Positions 12,740 to 22,765 of a stretch of 64,000 bases of DNA are shown piece after piece. Position 1 is the first letter of the stretch, and each line of letters opens with the position of its first letter. The stretch spans positions 96,131,501 to 96,195,500 of the forward strand of contig JADMNL010000028.1 of the NCBI GenBank assembly GCA_016271365.2. Reading direction: 5' to 3'. A model generated the notes under the pieces. That model made no database searches, had not been told where the DNA came from, and worked only from the letters and a program-made list of their open reading frames with translations. The DNA is from Neoceratodus forsteri. Taxonomy: Eukaryota; Chordata; Ceratodontiformes; Ceratodontidae. A program made the position numbers and the translations under genes.

Positions 12740-13262
12740 AAATTCAAATTTATGTTTTACCAGGAAAATTCACCATTGAAATACTCATTTGCAAGGTGGT
12801 CCTGGATGGACAGCACAGGATACATACAAGGACAAAAATGTTATACAGTACAAGGAAGATAAGACAGAGTATATAATTCAGATTACACGATAAAAGTTCA
12901 TAATTGGGAAACTCGTTTACAGGGTGTTCCTGGAGGGACAACACAAGATATTTGCAATGACAGAAGTTTATACAGTACAGGGTGATGTAATCCAGAACAT
13001 ATCATTTCAGTTACACAGTGAGAATAGGCCTCATTTACAAACAAAGGACTAGATGTATAATTAGGTAGAAAAGTAGGGAGGTGAGGGGCTGGGAGAGGTA
13101 GGGTTGGGGTTGAGTTAGGGATAAGGTTGCACAGCAAGGAGGAGGGATGGAGGAAGTGCAAGAGCTAAAGGGGCTGGGAATGGGAATACAAGAATGGGGG
13201 AAAATAGGGGTTACAATCTGGGGAGGTAGGGATCTGACAGGTAAATGCAAGGTAAAGATTAG
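12740..13262 (-). mobile_element. LINE 3' UTR fragment with internal duplication
   Basis: This resembles the 3' UTR of the LINE whose coding part lies at 14779-15636. Two diverged units of about 128 bp stand in tandem (about 12773-12900 and 12901-13028), each with a ggtggtcctggatgg / gggtgttcctggaggg phrase and a tatacagtac phrase. Beyond them, 13060-13260 is strongly G/A-rich on the plus strand, as in the other copies of this family. No coding region remains. Confidence 0.5.
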
Positions 13263-13535
13263 TGCTTTTTACTATTTTTCTTGAAACTCTACGAAAGGGG
13301 ATGCTTAAAGTGTCTACCTATAAATTGATATTTCCTTACTGTTCCAAAATACATTGGTTAAAGATCATTGGAAGTTTAAAATAAAGGTCATATTATTTTA
13401 TTGATAGTATATATAAGCAATAGAAACTATGCAGAAGTTAAAAAGTTCCTTAGACTTACAATGGAGTTGTGACAACAGGCTTTTTTTCTGCTGTTGCTCT
13501 TTTCCCAATCTCTTGGGCCAACACTCATGAAAATG

Positions 13536-14060
13536 CCAGCAGATACAGGCCAGAATGGTCTATCGAGTCTGCTCGAGTGTGCAGCTCGCAGATTAATTTA
13601 CTGCAGCTGCCCCTCCACCCATTTCCTGTCCCCCTGATTTATCCTCCCAGTCTACCCACACTCCCCTTCCCAGCATCCCCTTAGTTATGACCTTTCCTTT
13701 GACCCTGTGCCGCCGCCTCTTAAAACTGCCCACAGTCTTCAGTGATATCACCTCCTCTGGCAGTTCCACCTTGCTACCACCCTTTCTGTGAAATGGTGCC
13801 TCCTCATTTCCCTCTTGAATCTTCCTCCCTCCAGTTTCAGACTGAGCCCCCTCATGTTCCTCTCCCCCCTTTAAAATAAACTTGCCTTCCGTACTAACCC
13901 TATTCATGCCTTTTAAGTATTTGAAGGTCTCAATCATATCCTCTCTCTCCCTTCTATCCTCTAGGGAATACATGTTGAGCTCCCACAGTCTTTTCTCATA
14001 GGGTTTGTCCCCCCAGACCTAGGATAATCTTTGTTGCCCTACACTGCACCCCCTCCAGTA
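13536..14060 (-). mobile_element. CR1-like LINE 3' fragment
   Basis: The minus strand reads through a CR1 C-terminal and 3' region from about 13973 to 13593 (MYSLEDRREREDMIETFKYLKG, then VELPEEVISLKTVGSF). The 3' end near 13536 has the same phrase (agatacaggccagaatggtc on the plus strand) as the other CR1 copies here. It is 5' truncated and lacks the RT core. Confidence 0.75.
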
Positions 14061-14390
14061 GTTTTAAATGCACTATCTTTGTTGTAAATCCTTATGACAT
14101 CTCTTACAAGCAGTGGCAAACCAAATTAGCTACACCTTTTTAAATATATAATTTTAATCCTTAGTCTTTAACTATTTCTGCTTCATCCCTTTATGAAGAA
14201 ATAATAAGCATTAGCTGACCTTTGAGCACCCGTTACTACAGGGGCCCTCCATCCTGAGGAGGGGGACCAGGCAGGGTTCTTATAGGTTTTGGTGAGTCCA
14301 AATGGCAACTAGTAAGCTCAGGAACATCAGACACTCTGAAACTTCATTAAACAAAGTGATTGTCCACATGAAGTGCTCCATTCAAGCAGT

Positions 14391-16005
14391 GTTTTTATTT
14401 TATTTATTGAAATCTTGGATACACCTGTGAGCGGATGCCCATTGAGAGGTTCCATGTCATGTACATAAACAACAATGCAAGGAATTCAGGACAATACACA
14501 GATAAAACACTGAGAGTACAGTAAACAGATAATGACAATATTAACATAAGGATACATAAATCCAAGCCAAACCAGTTACTGTGGTGAGGTGCAAAGTAAG
14601 CTTGCATCAGGAGAAATAGGGGAAAAGGAGAAGAAGGGGTGGAGTAGACAGGACAGTGTGGACACAGGGGGTAGGCTGGGATAAAGGGGTTGGAGATGGG
14701 GCTAAGTGCTGCAGTTTGCCTATTCTGGGGATAGGGGCTGGGAAGTGCTGGAGTCAGTCAGTGGGTGCGTAGGATGACTCAGCGGTGGCACTTGCAGGTA
14801 TTTATATGAATAAGGTGTTGGCACAGTTTGAGTTTGAAGGGTCCAAGCGTAGCAGTGCCAGAGCTATCCAGTGGTAGTGCGTTTGTCCAGATCAGTGCCC
14901 AGTATGCAAAGGCACATGCCATGGATGTGTGGCATCTGAGTATATAGAATGTTTGTGTGGAGGAGCTTCTGGTTTGCCTGGTATTTAGCAGAAGGAACAG
15001 CAGGTTCTGTACTCCAGGAGGAAGCTGGTTTAGCATGACCTTTTTGGCATGAAGGCAGGCTTGATATCTTATTCTGTCTTTCAGCTGGAGCCAGACAGTG
15101 TGGATATACAGTTCACAGGTATGGGTTAGTTTAGGTGCATTAGTGAGGAAGTGGCAGGCTTTATTTAGTGCAAGAGTGATGTGCTGGAGTGCCGAGTCAG
15201 TTGCAGATCCATATATTACCAGTCCATAATCTATAAGGGATATAACTGAGCTGTTAATGCCAGGTTCAGTGCTTTCGTGAGTGAGACAATGTCTGTGTCG
15301 GTAGAGGATGACGATTCTGGTGTTGATGGCTTTGGTAGTGTTGTCAATGTGCTGTGTGAAGGACAAGATGGAGTCGATCGTTACTCCAAGGTATTTGAAG
15401 TGTGGGACGAGTTCCAGGGTGCTGCCACTGTCATTCCGTATGGCCAAGGGGTAGCTTTTATGTTTGTTGTGGGTTAATGCGTAAAGCATGGTTTTGGTCT
15501 TTTTATAATTCAGGACCAGTTTTTGTTCTTTAAACCATTTTTCAGCTGTTGTGAAGCCACTTTGGAGGTCCTTTTTGAGGAGTTCTGGGCGCTGGTTGCT
15601 AGCGAAGATTACCGCGTCATCTGCATATAAGAGCATGAGGCATTGGCAAGCTGCCCGGGAGGTTGTTTAGGAAGACTTTGAATAACAGCAGCCCCAGTAT
15701 AGACCCTTGCGGTACTCCAGATCTGACAGGTCAGCTGTCTGATAGGACTTCCCCAATACTGACTTGTTGGGAGCGTAGGTTCAGGTAGCTGCTAAACCAG
15801 TACACAGTTTCTGTTGCGAGTCCAATTTTAGACAGCTGCTGTAAGAGGAGGATGTGATGAACCATATTAAATGCCTTTGATAGGTCAATGAAGGATGCCC
15901 CTACCAGGTGGCATTGGTCCAGGGCATTATTGATGAACCCAGTGAATTCTAGAAGGGCCGTGATGGTACTGTGGCCACCATGGAATCCATGTTATTCTGG
16001 GCAGA
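14391..16005 (-). mobile_element. LINE, RT core to 3' end (left part of split copy)
   Basis: Reading from 16005 downward on the minus strand, the fragment enters at an HGFHGGHSTITALLEF-like RT motif. It continues through a DLSKAF-like motif and the catalytic LLYADDAVIFAS (near 15636), then FKYLGVTIDS, and ends at the stop near 14779. The 3' UTR is G/A-rich on the plus strand (14600-14760) and ends in an A/T-rich tail (tttattttatttattg on the plus strand, from 14391). This is a Jockey/CR1/L2-group reverse transcriptase; I cannot place the clade precisely. The rest of the element lies beyond the DIRS insertion, at 19876-20690. Confidence 0.8.
14779..15636 (-). pseudogene. LINE reverse transcriptase C-terminal half
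   Basis: This is the longest uninterrupted piece of LINE protein in the window (285 codons). YADD near its start is the metal-binding polymerase motif. TAEKWFKEQKLVLNYKKTK and FKYLGVTI follow in the order usual for non-LTR RTs, and SLIDYGLVIYG lies in the thumb region. The protein would copy its own RNA at a nicked target. It lacks the N-terminal endonuclease and RT motifs upstream because a DIRS element is inserted, so it cannot be functional as it stands. Homologous remnants occur at 57124-57471 and around 61000-62060. Confidence 0.8.
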
Positions 16006-16210
16006 GAAGAAAAAATTACTCACCGTAGTAATGTTGTTTCTTCTAATGGAGTCTTGCTGTGTTCTGACATATGCAGTGATGTCCAAACTTTGAACTGCCC
16101 CGGAGATGAAAGAGTTAACTTTCCATGCCAGGCATGGAACGCTGAGCTCGAGCTCGGTTGAGATTCTGTCTGTTGCTGTTTGAACTCAAACCATCAGATC
16201 TTTACAAGCT
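16006..16210. repeat. DIRS copy 1 left terminal repeat
   Basis: It starts with gaagaaaaaattactcacc and continues through gagtcttgctgtgttctgac to tgaactcaaaccatcagatc. The inner part recurs at 19140-19290. The corresponding repeat of copy 2 is at 35976-36175. Confidence 0.8.
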
Positions 16211-16464
16211 ATACTCACTGGGTGTCCTGTGTGGAAACTATAAACTTACACTAGCCAACTGGCTACTAAATATCATAAAAAGATTTTTTTGGTCCCAAAA
16301 CAAAGACTCAAGTCAGGAAACCCAAAAAATAAAACAAAACACAACACCCACACACCCAAACTAAAGGGGTGAGAAAAGAAGGGGTGGGGGCACCTCCCGA
16401 GTGCCAACACTGCTACTGCCCACCCACATCCCAAAAAACAGGTTCTGAGAGGGGAGGCGGGGAG

Positions 16465-16560
16465 GTCAGAATACAGCAAGACTCATTAGAAGAAACAACA
16501 TTACTAAGGTGAGTAATTTTTCTTCAAACAACATAAGTCTTGCTGAATTCTGACTATTAC
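16465..16560. repeat. DIRS copy 1 internal complementary region
   Basis: This joins the complement of the outer left terminus (agaagaaacaacattactaa and on) to a copy of the outer right terminus (ttcaaacaacataagtcttg). Such a region is diagnostic of DIRS1-type elements, where it is thought to guide formation of a circular replication intermediate. It overlaps the end of the recombinase frame. Confidence 0.85.
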
Positions 16561-18475
16561 AAACTACCAAGCAGTACCTCCATGGAGGAGGGACAGAACC
16601 TACTTTGAAATAGGCTCTGACACGGCTGTGCCAAACCGAGCATCACCCTAGCCTGGATATCCAGAGAGTAATGCTTGGTAAAAGTGTGTACTGTTTTCCA
16701 GGTGGCTGCTTGACAAATCTGTAAGATAGGAATATCCCTGGCAGCAGCCAGGGAAGCAGCTGTACCTCTGGTAGAGTGAGCCCTCAGGCCTGAGGGTGGG
16801 ATCTACCTAGTTTTTTCATAGCAAAATTGAATGCAAGAGACAATCCACCTGGCAATAGATCTCTTAGTGGCAGGTTTTCCCTTACCAACCTCACCATAAG
16901 TGAGGAACAGTTGGAGGGAGTCAAACCTGTGACCCTTGGTGCACTCTATGTAGTAGCTAAGGGCCCTTTTCATATCCAAACTGTGCAGCCTCCTCTCCCC
17001 AGAGGAGGAATGGTCAGTGAAGAAAACAGGAAGAGACATAGACTGGTTAAGATGGAAATCTGAAACCACCTTAGGCAAAAACTTCCTATTAGTCCTGAGG
17101 ACCACCTTATCTCTATGGAAAGAGATAAAATCAGGCTCCACTGACAGGGCCTGTAACTCACTTATGCGTCTGGCAGAAGTGATGGCCACCAAGAAAACAG
17201 TTTTCTAAGTCAAGTATTTAAGCTCTGCTGAGGATAAAGGCTCAACAGGGGGTTGCATAAGCTGAGCAATGCAAACATTAAGGTCCCAAGCAGGAGCAGG
17301 GTCCCTGAAGGGAGGATTGGTGTGCAGCAATCCCTTGAAACATTTAGAAAATACAGGATGAGCTGAAAGGGAAGAGTGCTTGCCTGCTGAGAGGAAGGCA
17401 GAGACAGCTGCCAGATGCACTCTTAGTGTAGCTGGTCTGAGTCCCAAGCTATTAAGATGAACCATATAGTCAAGGACTGTGGGCAGGCCAGCAGACTCTG
17501 GAGAAATATGCTTCCCAGATCACCATATAGTAAATCTTTTTCCACTTGGAATTGTAAGTGTTTCTGGTGGAAGGCTTTCAAGAAGCCTTTAAGATATCCA
17601 GAACACCTTGAGAGAGGTGCAAATCAGCAAACTCTAACTCTTCAAGAGCCAGGCCTTGAGATTGAGAGATTTGAGATTCGGATACCAAACCATCCCCTGA
17701 GCACATGTTAACAGGTTGTAATTCCTGGGAAGAGACAGGGAAAGGTGGACTGCTAAGGACAGTAATTTTTGGTCCAGTCTGGAGCAATCAGAATCACCTT
17801 GCAGGGTTAAGACCTGATTTTGACCAGCACCTTGAACAGGAGAGAGAGAGAAGGGGGAAAGCATACAGGAACTTCCCTTCCCAATTGAGAACTAGGGCAT
17901 CCAGGGGGACTGAGCCCAACACTGGGGACCTGCAGCAAAAGAGAGGAAGTTGGTGATTGTCTGGGGCTGCAAAAAGATCTATCTGAGGGGTGCCCCATCT
18001 GGAGAAGATCACCTTCAAAATCAGGGGATCCAGGGACCATTCGTGATGGCCCTGAGATATCCTGCTGAGAGCATCTGCCAGGACATTGTCCTTCCCTGGG
18101 AGGTGCACTGCTGTAAGAGAAGCGTTCAGGGAATAGGCCAGAGACCACAACTTCATTGCCTCTGTGCACAAAGCCATAGACCGAGTGCCCCTTTGCTTGT
18201 TGATATACCACATTGTGGTGGTATTGTCTGTCCTGATCTGAACTACTTTGTTCTGAACAGACTTGGAAAAAGCTTGAAGTGCTAGAAACACTGCTCTGAG
18301 TTCTAATAGATTGATGTGAAGCAGAGATTTCTGAGGAGACCACAACCCTTGGGTGGCCAGGTCCCCCAAGTGGGCTCCCCACCCCAAGAGGGAGGCATCT
18401 GTAGTAAGGATTAGAGTATGAGACTGAGTGACAAAAGGAACTCCCTGTCATAGATTGTCCTGATCCTGCCACCAC
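16558..18475 (-). pseudogene. DIRS copy 1 tyrosine recombinase
   Basis: The frame starts inside the RNase H region (Met near 18475) with a Ser/Gln-rich N-terminal part. It is then broken by frameshifts near 17800-17580 and 17465-17205. The catalytic domain reads VAITSARRISEL (first Arg), HSTRG (His-x-x-Arg box) and FTKHYSLDIQ, which holds the nucleophilic Tyr. A stop (CYEKTR*) lies just before the His-Arg box near 16803. The enzyme would integrate the circular DNA intermediate. All four catalytic positions survive in the DNA, but the gene is dead because of the stop and frameshifts. Confidence 0.85.
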
Positions 18476-19031
18476 TGTAATGCCTGGATCAGGGTTCGAG
18501 TCACTAGGATTAGTTTGGTCAGAGGATCCTTTTTCTGAGACCAGAAGGCTCTCAAGTGGAACTGAATGTCCCTCATTTGAAATCTTGCTCCCTGAACCAC
18601 TGCTGTAGAGGCAGCCATGTGTCCCAGGAGCTGCAGAAAATGCTTTGCTGGCTGAGACACCTGTAGGGTGAATGAAGAGGCCAGTGAGATAAGGGTCCTT
18701 GCCCTGTCCAGGGGAAGGAAGGCTCTTGCCTTTACTGTATCCAGCTCTGCCCCTATGAAGGTGAGAAGCTGCACAGGCTCTAGAACTGACTTTGAAAGAT
18801 TCAGAAGGAAACCTAGAGAAGTGAGCAGTTGCTGAGTTATCTGTAGGTGTGACTTCACTTGGTCTGGAGACTGACCTACTATGAGCCAGTCATCCAGGTA
18901 TGGAAAGATGGAGATCCTTTTTCTCCTTAGGAAGGCAACCACTACTGCCAGGCATTTTGTGAACACCCTTGGAGCAGAAGTTAGGCCGAAGGGCATTGCT
19001 CTGACTTGGTAATGGCCTGAGGGCAGCTCGA
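17794..19031 (-). pseudogene. DIRS copy 1 RT (C-terminal) and RNase H
   Basis: RT motifs include GHYQVRAMPFGLTSAPRVF and the catalytic FPYLDDWLIVGQSPDQ near 18900. RNase H follows with TTDAS (first Asp), LLELRAV (Glu), RTDNTTTMWYINKQ (Asp) and HLPGKDNVLADALSR (last Asp), so the acidic tetrad is visible. A stop lies between RT and RNase H near 18448. The part of RT upstream of GHYQV is missing at the inversion breakpoint. The reading frame overlaps the recombinase frame at its end. Confidence 0.85.
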
Positions 19032-19131
19032 ACACAACAATTACAGGCCAATCTCCATACTCCTGCCACTGTCCAAGTCTCTGGAGTGGATAGTGGCTGA
19101 CCAGATGGTGGAGTATCTTAACCAACACAAG
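19032..19131 (+). mobile_element. Inverted LINE piece
   Basis: About 100 bases encode, on the plus strand, NNYRPISILLPLSKSLEW and then a VADQMVEYLNQHK-like segment, the RT motif-1 region of a LINE. The surrounding LINE reads on the minus strand, and exactly this portion is missing from it between 19876 and 16005. The piece therefore belongs to the same LINE copy and has been flipped together with the adjoining DIRS end. Confidence 0.8.
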
Positions 19132-19875
19132 CTTCAAACAACATGAAGTCTTGCTGTATTCTGACATATGCAGTGATGTCCAACCTTTGAACTGCCCCGG
19201 AGATGAAAAAGTTAATTTTCCATGCCAGGCATGGAACGCTGAGCTCGAGCTCGGTTGAGACTCTGTCTGTTGCTGTTTGAACTCAAACTGTCAGATTCTT
19301 TACTCTGCCTCACTGAACAGTCGCTCCAGAGATTTCTCCTTTGCTCGGTTCAAGTTTGTCGGTTAAAGTGCCGTTTTCCTCGGTTTTCGACCGAATTTAA
19401 TCCGTTAACCTGTTGGTTCAGTCTCTGTCTGTGGTATCGTGAGTACTAGATAGGTTTATTTTCTTGTTCTCCTGTGTGGAACTTGTAAACGTGGGATTGG
19501 TTTGGTTTGAACCGATCAGGTTTGTTCAAAAAAGTTTATTATACTTTTAGAGTGTGGTAACCGGTCCTTATCGGTTCTAAAAAAAACGGATTTCATTACG
19601 TTTTTTCCAAGACCCGTAACACGGTCAGGAACCGATAAGGGTGTCTTGCCTGGCGGATTGCCGAAAAAGGGTAAGTTTTGTTAGGACTGGCCATGTCTGA
19701 GAAACCCAAAAGAAAAACCAGGCCCACTGGGTTTCAGCACTGTAGTGTGTGCGGGGAAGTCTTTGCTAAGGCTGACCCCCACACCACCTGTGTTTATTGT
19801 CTGGGGTTTGACCACCTCGATTCAGACCTCCAGATTTGCAAGAATTTTCCTGCAGCTACCCTGGAAAAGAGAGTT
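19132..19875 (+). mobile_element. Inverted 5' end of DIRS copy 1
   Basis: It starts at the outer DIRS end (cttcaaacaacatgaagtct) and runs through the terminal repeat and the 5' leader to the start of Gag. It is in the opposite orientation to the DIRS body at 16006-19031. The leader (19300-19690) matches the leader of copy 2 at 53490-53850. Confidence 0.85.
19693..19875 (+). pseudogene. DIRS copy 1 Gag N-terminus
   Basis: From ATG at 19693 the protein reads MSEKPKRKTRPTGFQHCSVC and continues with Cys/His pairs: C-x2-C, then HTTCVYC, then a GFDHLDSDLQIC-like stretch. This is a zinc-binding N-terminal domain shared with the Gag of copy 2. I prefer this ATG because it starts the segment conserved between the two copies. 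The frame ends at the inversion breakpoint, where foreign LINE sequence begins and gives a stop within a few codons. Confidence 0.8.
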
Positions 19876-20690
19876 GGAGAGTTGGACTTTCCTTGAACCT
19901 TCACTACATATTTGTATGCGTCAACTTCAGAAACTATTTTGAAGCGGAAAGGTGGATGATCAGGAGGCGGTGTAGGACCCCTTGTAGTGACTCTTGGGTT
20001 GGGGCATTGAAGAAGTCAGCTGGAAGAACACTATTGAGGTCAGTAAAAGCCTGATTCAGAGAGTTGGCTATGAGTAAGGGGTTTACAGTGTGGACACCCT
20101 GGACAGTGAGCATAGCAAGGGGTGTTTTGGGATCCTTTCCCATAATATCCTGTAGGTTTTCCCAGAAGGATTTGCTGCTGTTCCAAGAGTCAGTGAGGGT
20201 TTCTTTGTAGTATTTACTCTTCACCTGTCTCATAGCTTTTGTACAGTCATTACGTGCGTTTTTTATATCGCTGAACATTAGCTGCAGAGCCCTGCAATCA
20301 TGCTTTTAGTCAGTATTGGTCTCTTAGGTCAAGAAGCGCCAGGGGTTTGGGGGTAAACCTTGTTTTGACAGGGGCGTGTTTGTCGCAGACCACGTTAAAT
20401 TTTGATATAAAGAGGTCGAGCACCATGTCCACATCTTTGGATTCTCCGAGGACCGACCAGTCAATGAGTTTAAGGTCAGCCTTTAGTAGAGGCAGGTGGC
20501 CCCTTAAGAGCATCCATTTTTTATGGTTCTGGTTGGGGGCTTGCAATAGTTATTGTTCCATAGGCATTTGACAGGGGAGTGGTCACGCATGCCATCAGGG
20601 AGAACGGTAAGATCGGAGATGTGCACGGGGTGGTTCATGAGGACCCAGCCCAGGAGTGTGCAGGTGTGCAGTAGGGAGAGTACTTGTCTT
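19876..20690 (-). mobile_element. LINE, endonuclease end to pre-RT region (right part of split copy)
   Basis: On the minus strand this contains the end of the endonuclease domain (a MRDHSPV-like motif near 20580), then MQAPNQNHKKWMLLRGHLPL (20546-20310). The linker follows (KAMRQVKSKYYKETL, SFWENLQDIMGKDP, 20278-19934), then a GKSNSP-like stretch at the breakpoint near 19875. This is the 5' part of the LINE continued at 14391-16005. The copy is 5' truncated near 20690. Confidence 0.75.
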
Positions 20691-21539
20691 TGTACACATT
20701 TTTCTTACTCCTTTGCATGTGCTACGACAAGCAGCTCCCTCATATACATTTCTTGTGGCTCCAGTTCACATTCCCCACTTTACTTTCTTTCTCAGAAAGT
20801 ACAGATGACACCTTACTATCTTGACAAGATCCATTTACACATGTTCACCCCTCAGTCACTTGCTCCCCAGGCAGGCAAACATAATGTGACCTCCCTGGGT
20901 AACAGAAGCAGTCTCACTGTGCAGCATTCAGCACATATGGTATGAGTGGCCTGGCGCATACGGCATAAACGGACACTAGAGGAGTTTTCCAGGACTGCCT
21001 AGCTGTATGGTTGTACTGCTCCAATAAAACACCTCTATCCATCCACCTAGGATAAAACTGTGTTCTTTACTGTGCTGGGCACTCTCACATTCAGAAGGAT
21101 CCACTGGGGGTTCTCAACTAAAATTCTCTTTCTGCTTAATCACTTTCTCATTCTTCCTCAGTCCCTATATAGATATTGTAACTTGCACAGCTTTTACTGG
21201 CAAGGGAACCTATTTCCCCTCTCTCTCTCTCTCTCTCTCTCTCTGCACATTAATCTTCAGACAGTCTATTTGTTGAAGTCTTTAATAAGTGCATATACTT
21301 CTAGATCTCATTTCTCTTAGGCTCTGTTACACTCCCAATCCTCTTTCAGCATCTGGGCAGTACTCTCCAGCACTCCAGGAACCATCATCAAGCAAATTGC
21401 GCTGGCTTTCACAGCAACCCAGTGTGCCTCTCCCCTCTGGGAGTCTCTCTGCTCTACTGTGATTCTGCGAAGGATCTCACTTTCTCTTTCTGGATAGTTT
21501 GTTGGCTGGGCCCCCTACTGTCAGCTGCTCTCTATCTTT
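20691..21539. other. Unassigned DNA with (CT)n microsatellite
   Basis: No gene is recognised. A pure CT dinucleotide run lies at 21219-21243. Confidence 0.5.
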
Positions 21540-21945
21540 ATCTATCTACCTATCACCCCTTCCGCTCTCTCCATTCCACCATTGAGGGATTGCTAGAGGT
21601 TCCTAGGGTCTGTTTAAAGACCTTTGGGGCCCGGTCTTTTGTTTTTCCAGCCCCTACCCTGTGGAACTGTCTACCTCATCAGATCAGAGAGCGCCTGACC
21701 ACCAAGAGCTTCAAAACTGCATTAAAGACCCACTTGTTTGAGCTTGCATTTTCTGAGTTTGATGTAAGCTAGTGCTCTGCTGAGATCTTTTAATATTTTA
21801 ACTTTATGATAACCTGCTTTTATGACTGTTTTTAACTGTTTTATTTTAGATTATATATTATTATTCTGGTTTCTCATTATGTGTACAGCGCTGTGATCAT
21901 TGGAACAGTGCTTAAAAATGAAGTTGAAGTTGAAGTTTACCTACA
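21540..21945 (+). mobile_element. L2-like LINE 3' end
   Basis: The C-terminal protein reads VFPAPTLWNCLPHQIRE and then FKTALKTHLFELAF, with a stop near 21770. This is the same motif pair as at 3185-3560. The 3' UTR has a cagcgctgtgatcattgg phrase and ends in repeats of a gaagtt hexamer (21917-21938). It is 5' truncated. Confidence 0.75.
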
Positions 21946-22358
21946 GTAGCCTGAAACGTCTAGTTCCCTTCTGCTGGCTTCTTTGTAGCTCCTCCCTAAT
22001 TTCATGTTGCTGATCACTCCCAGTTTTTATTTCATGGGAATCTCTAGTAGCTGGAACTCTTTATTTTCTCAGAGCTTTTTTTACCTGTAACAGAGACATA
22101 ACCTGGTCCCAGAGATATACCCTTCAGGCCTGGTGCTCCTCCGTCCCTTTGAGTCAAGCTGCCACCTGACAGCTTCCATGGTTCCTCTCCAAGAAAAGGG
22201 GCAGAGGGGGGATGGCCATCCCCCCCACCAAGACAATCCACCAGGTGGATAGGATCCAGTGTCAGTAGTAGGAGGATGCCATATAGGCAGTACGTGGGAT
22301 TCTACTCCCCCCCTCCATTTTCTTCCCTGTCCTCCCTTCTCCACTAGCATGGGTGAAG

Positions 22359-22765
22359 TGTGGCTCAGTTGGTAGCACATCCACCTCTTGGCCAGAAGGT
22401 CTTGGGTTCTGGTATCGTACTAGAATTGGGCTCATAGCTTAAAAATGCAGGCAGCCAAGCGTAGTCCTAGGGGATACTGTACTTTTAATGAGATGTTAAG
22501 CCAAGGTCCCTTTTACCCATCGCTGGTGCTATCCTGGTGGGTGTCCAATTGGAAGTAAAAGAACCCTAGGCACTTTTTGCAACAGTGCAAGATTTTCCCC
22601 GATGTCCTCGCCAACATTCCCCTTCCCATAAAACCAGTTTATGTAACTGTTCAAGGCTGTGTGGGTGTTGATGTGTGAAATGGCTGCCACACACGTCCAG
22701 TTACTTCACTTCCAGTCTAGCACTGTGTAAAGCACTTTGGGATACTATGTGTATGAAAGATGCAT
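22359..22765 (+). mobile_element. V-SINE-like tRNA-derived SINE, nearly complete
   Basis: The head has a tRNA A-box-like tggctcagttggtagcac and a B-box-like gggttctggtatc. The body contains gagatgttaagccaaggtcc, common to all copies here. The tail (agcactttgggatac...tgaaagatgc) resembles an L2-type LINE tail. V-SINEs are RNA polymerase III transcribed and moved by LINE enzymes. Other copies are at 24269-24710 (minus), 30889-31235 and 55088-55345. Confidence 0.7.

Larger units (their letters stand above)
16006..19031 (-). mobile_element. DIRS retrotransposon copy 1 (main part)
   Basis: On the minus strand it carries the end of RT, RNase H, a tyrosine recombinase, an internal complementary region and the left terminal repeat. 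It is inserted in a LINE. If the element is removed, LINE codons join in frame (NQHKL on one side, LCPE on the other), with only a short aag/ctt shared at the ends and no target-site duplication, as expected for DIRS integration. The 5' part with the Gag start lies inverted at 19132-19875. Much of Gag and the N-terminal part of RT are missing. Confidence 0.85.

Noticed and set aside
21219..21243. CRISPR-like or other functional array
   Set aside because: It is a plain CT microsatellite. No spaced direct repeats of CRISPR type occur anywhere in the window.
22359..22440. True tRNA gene
   Set aside because: The A and B boxes belong to a SINE head. The region does not fold into a complete tRNA and continues into the SINE body.
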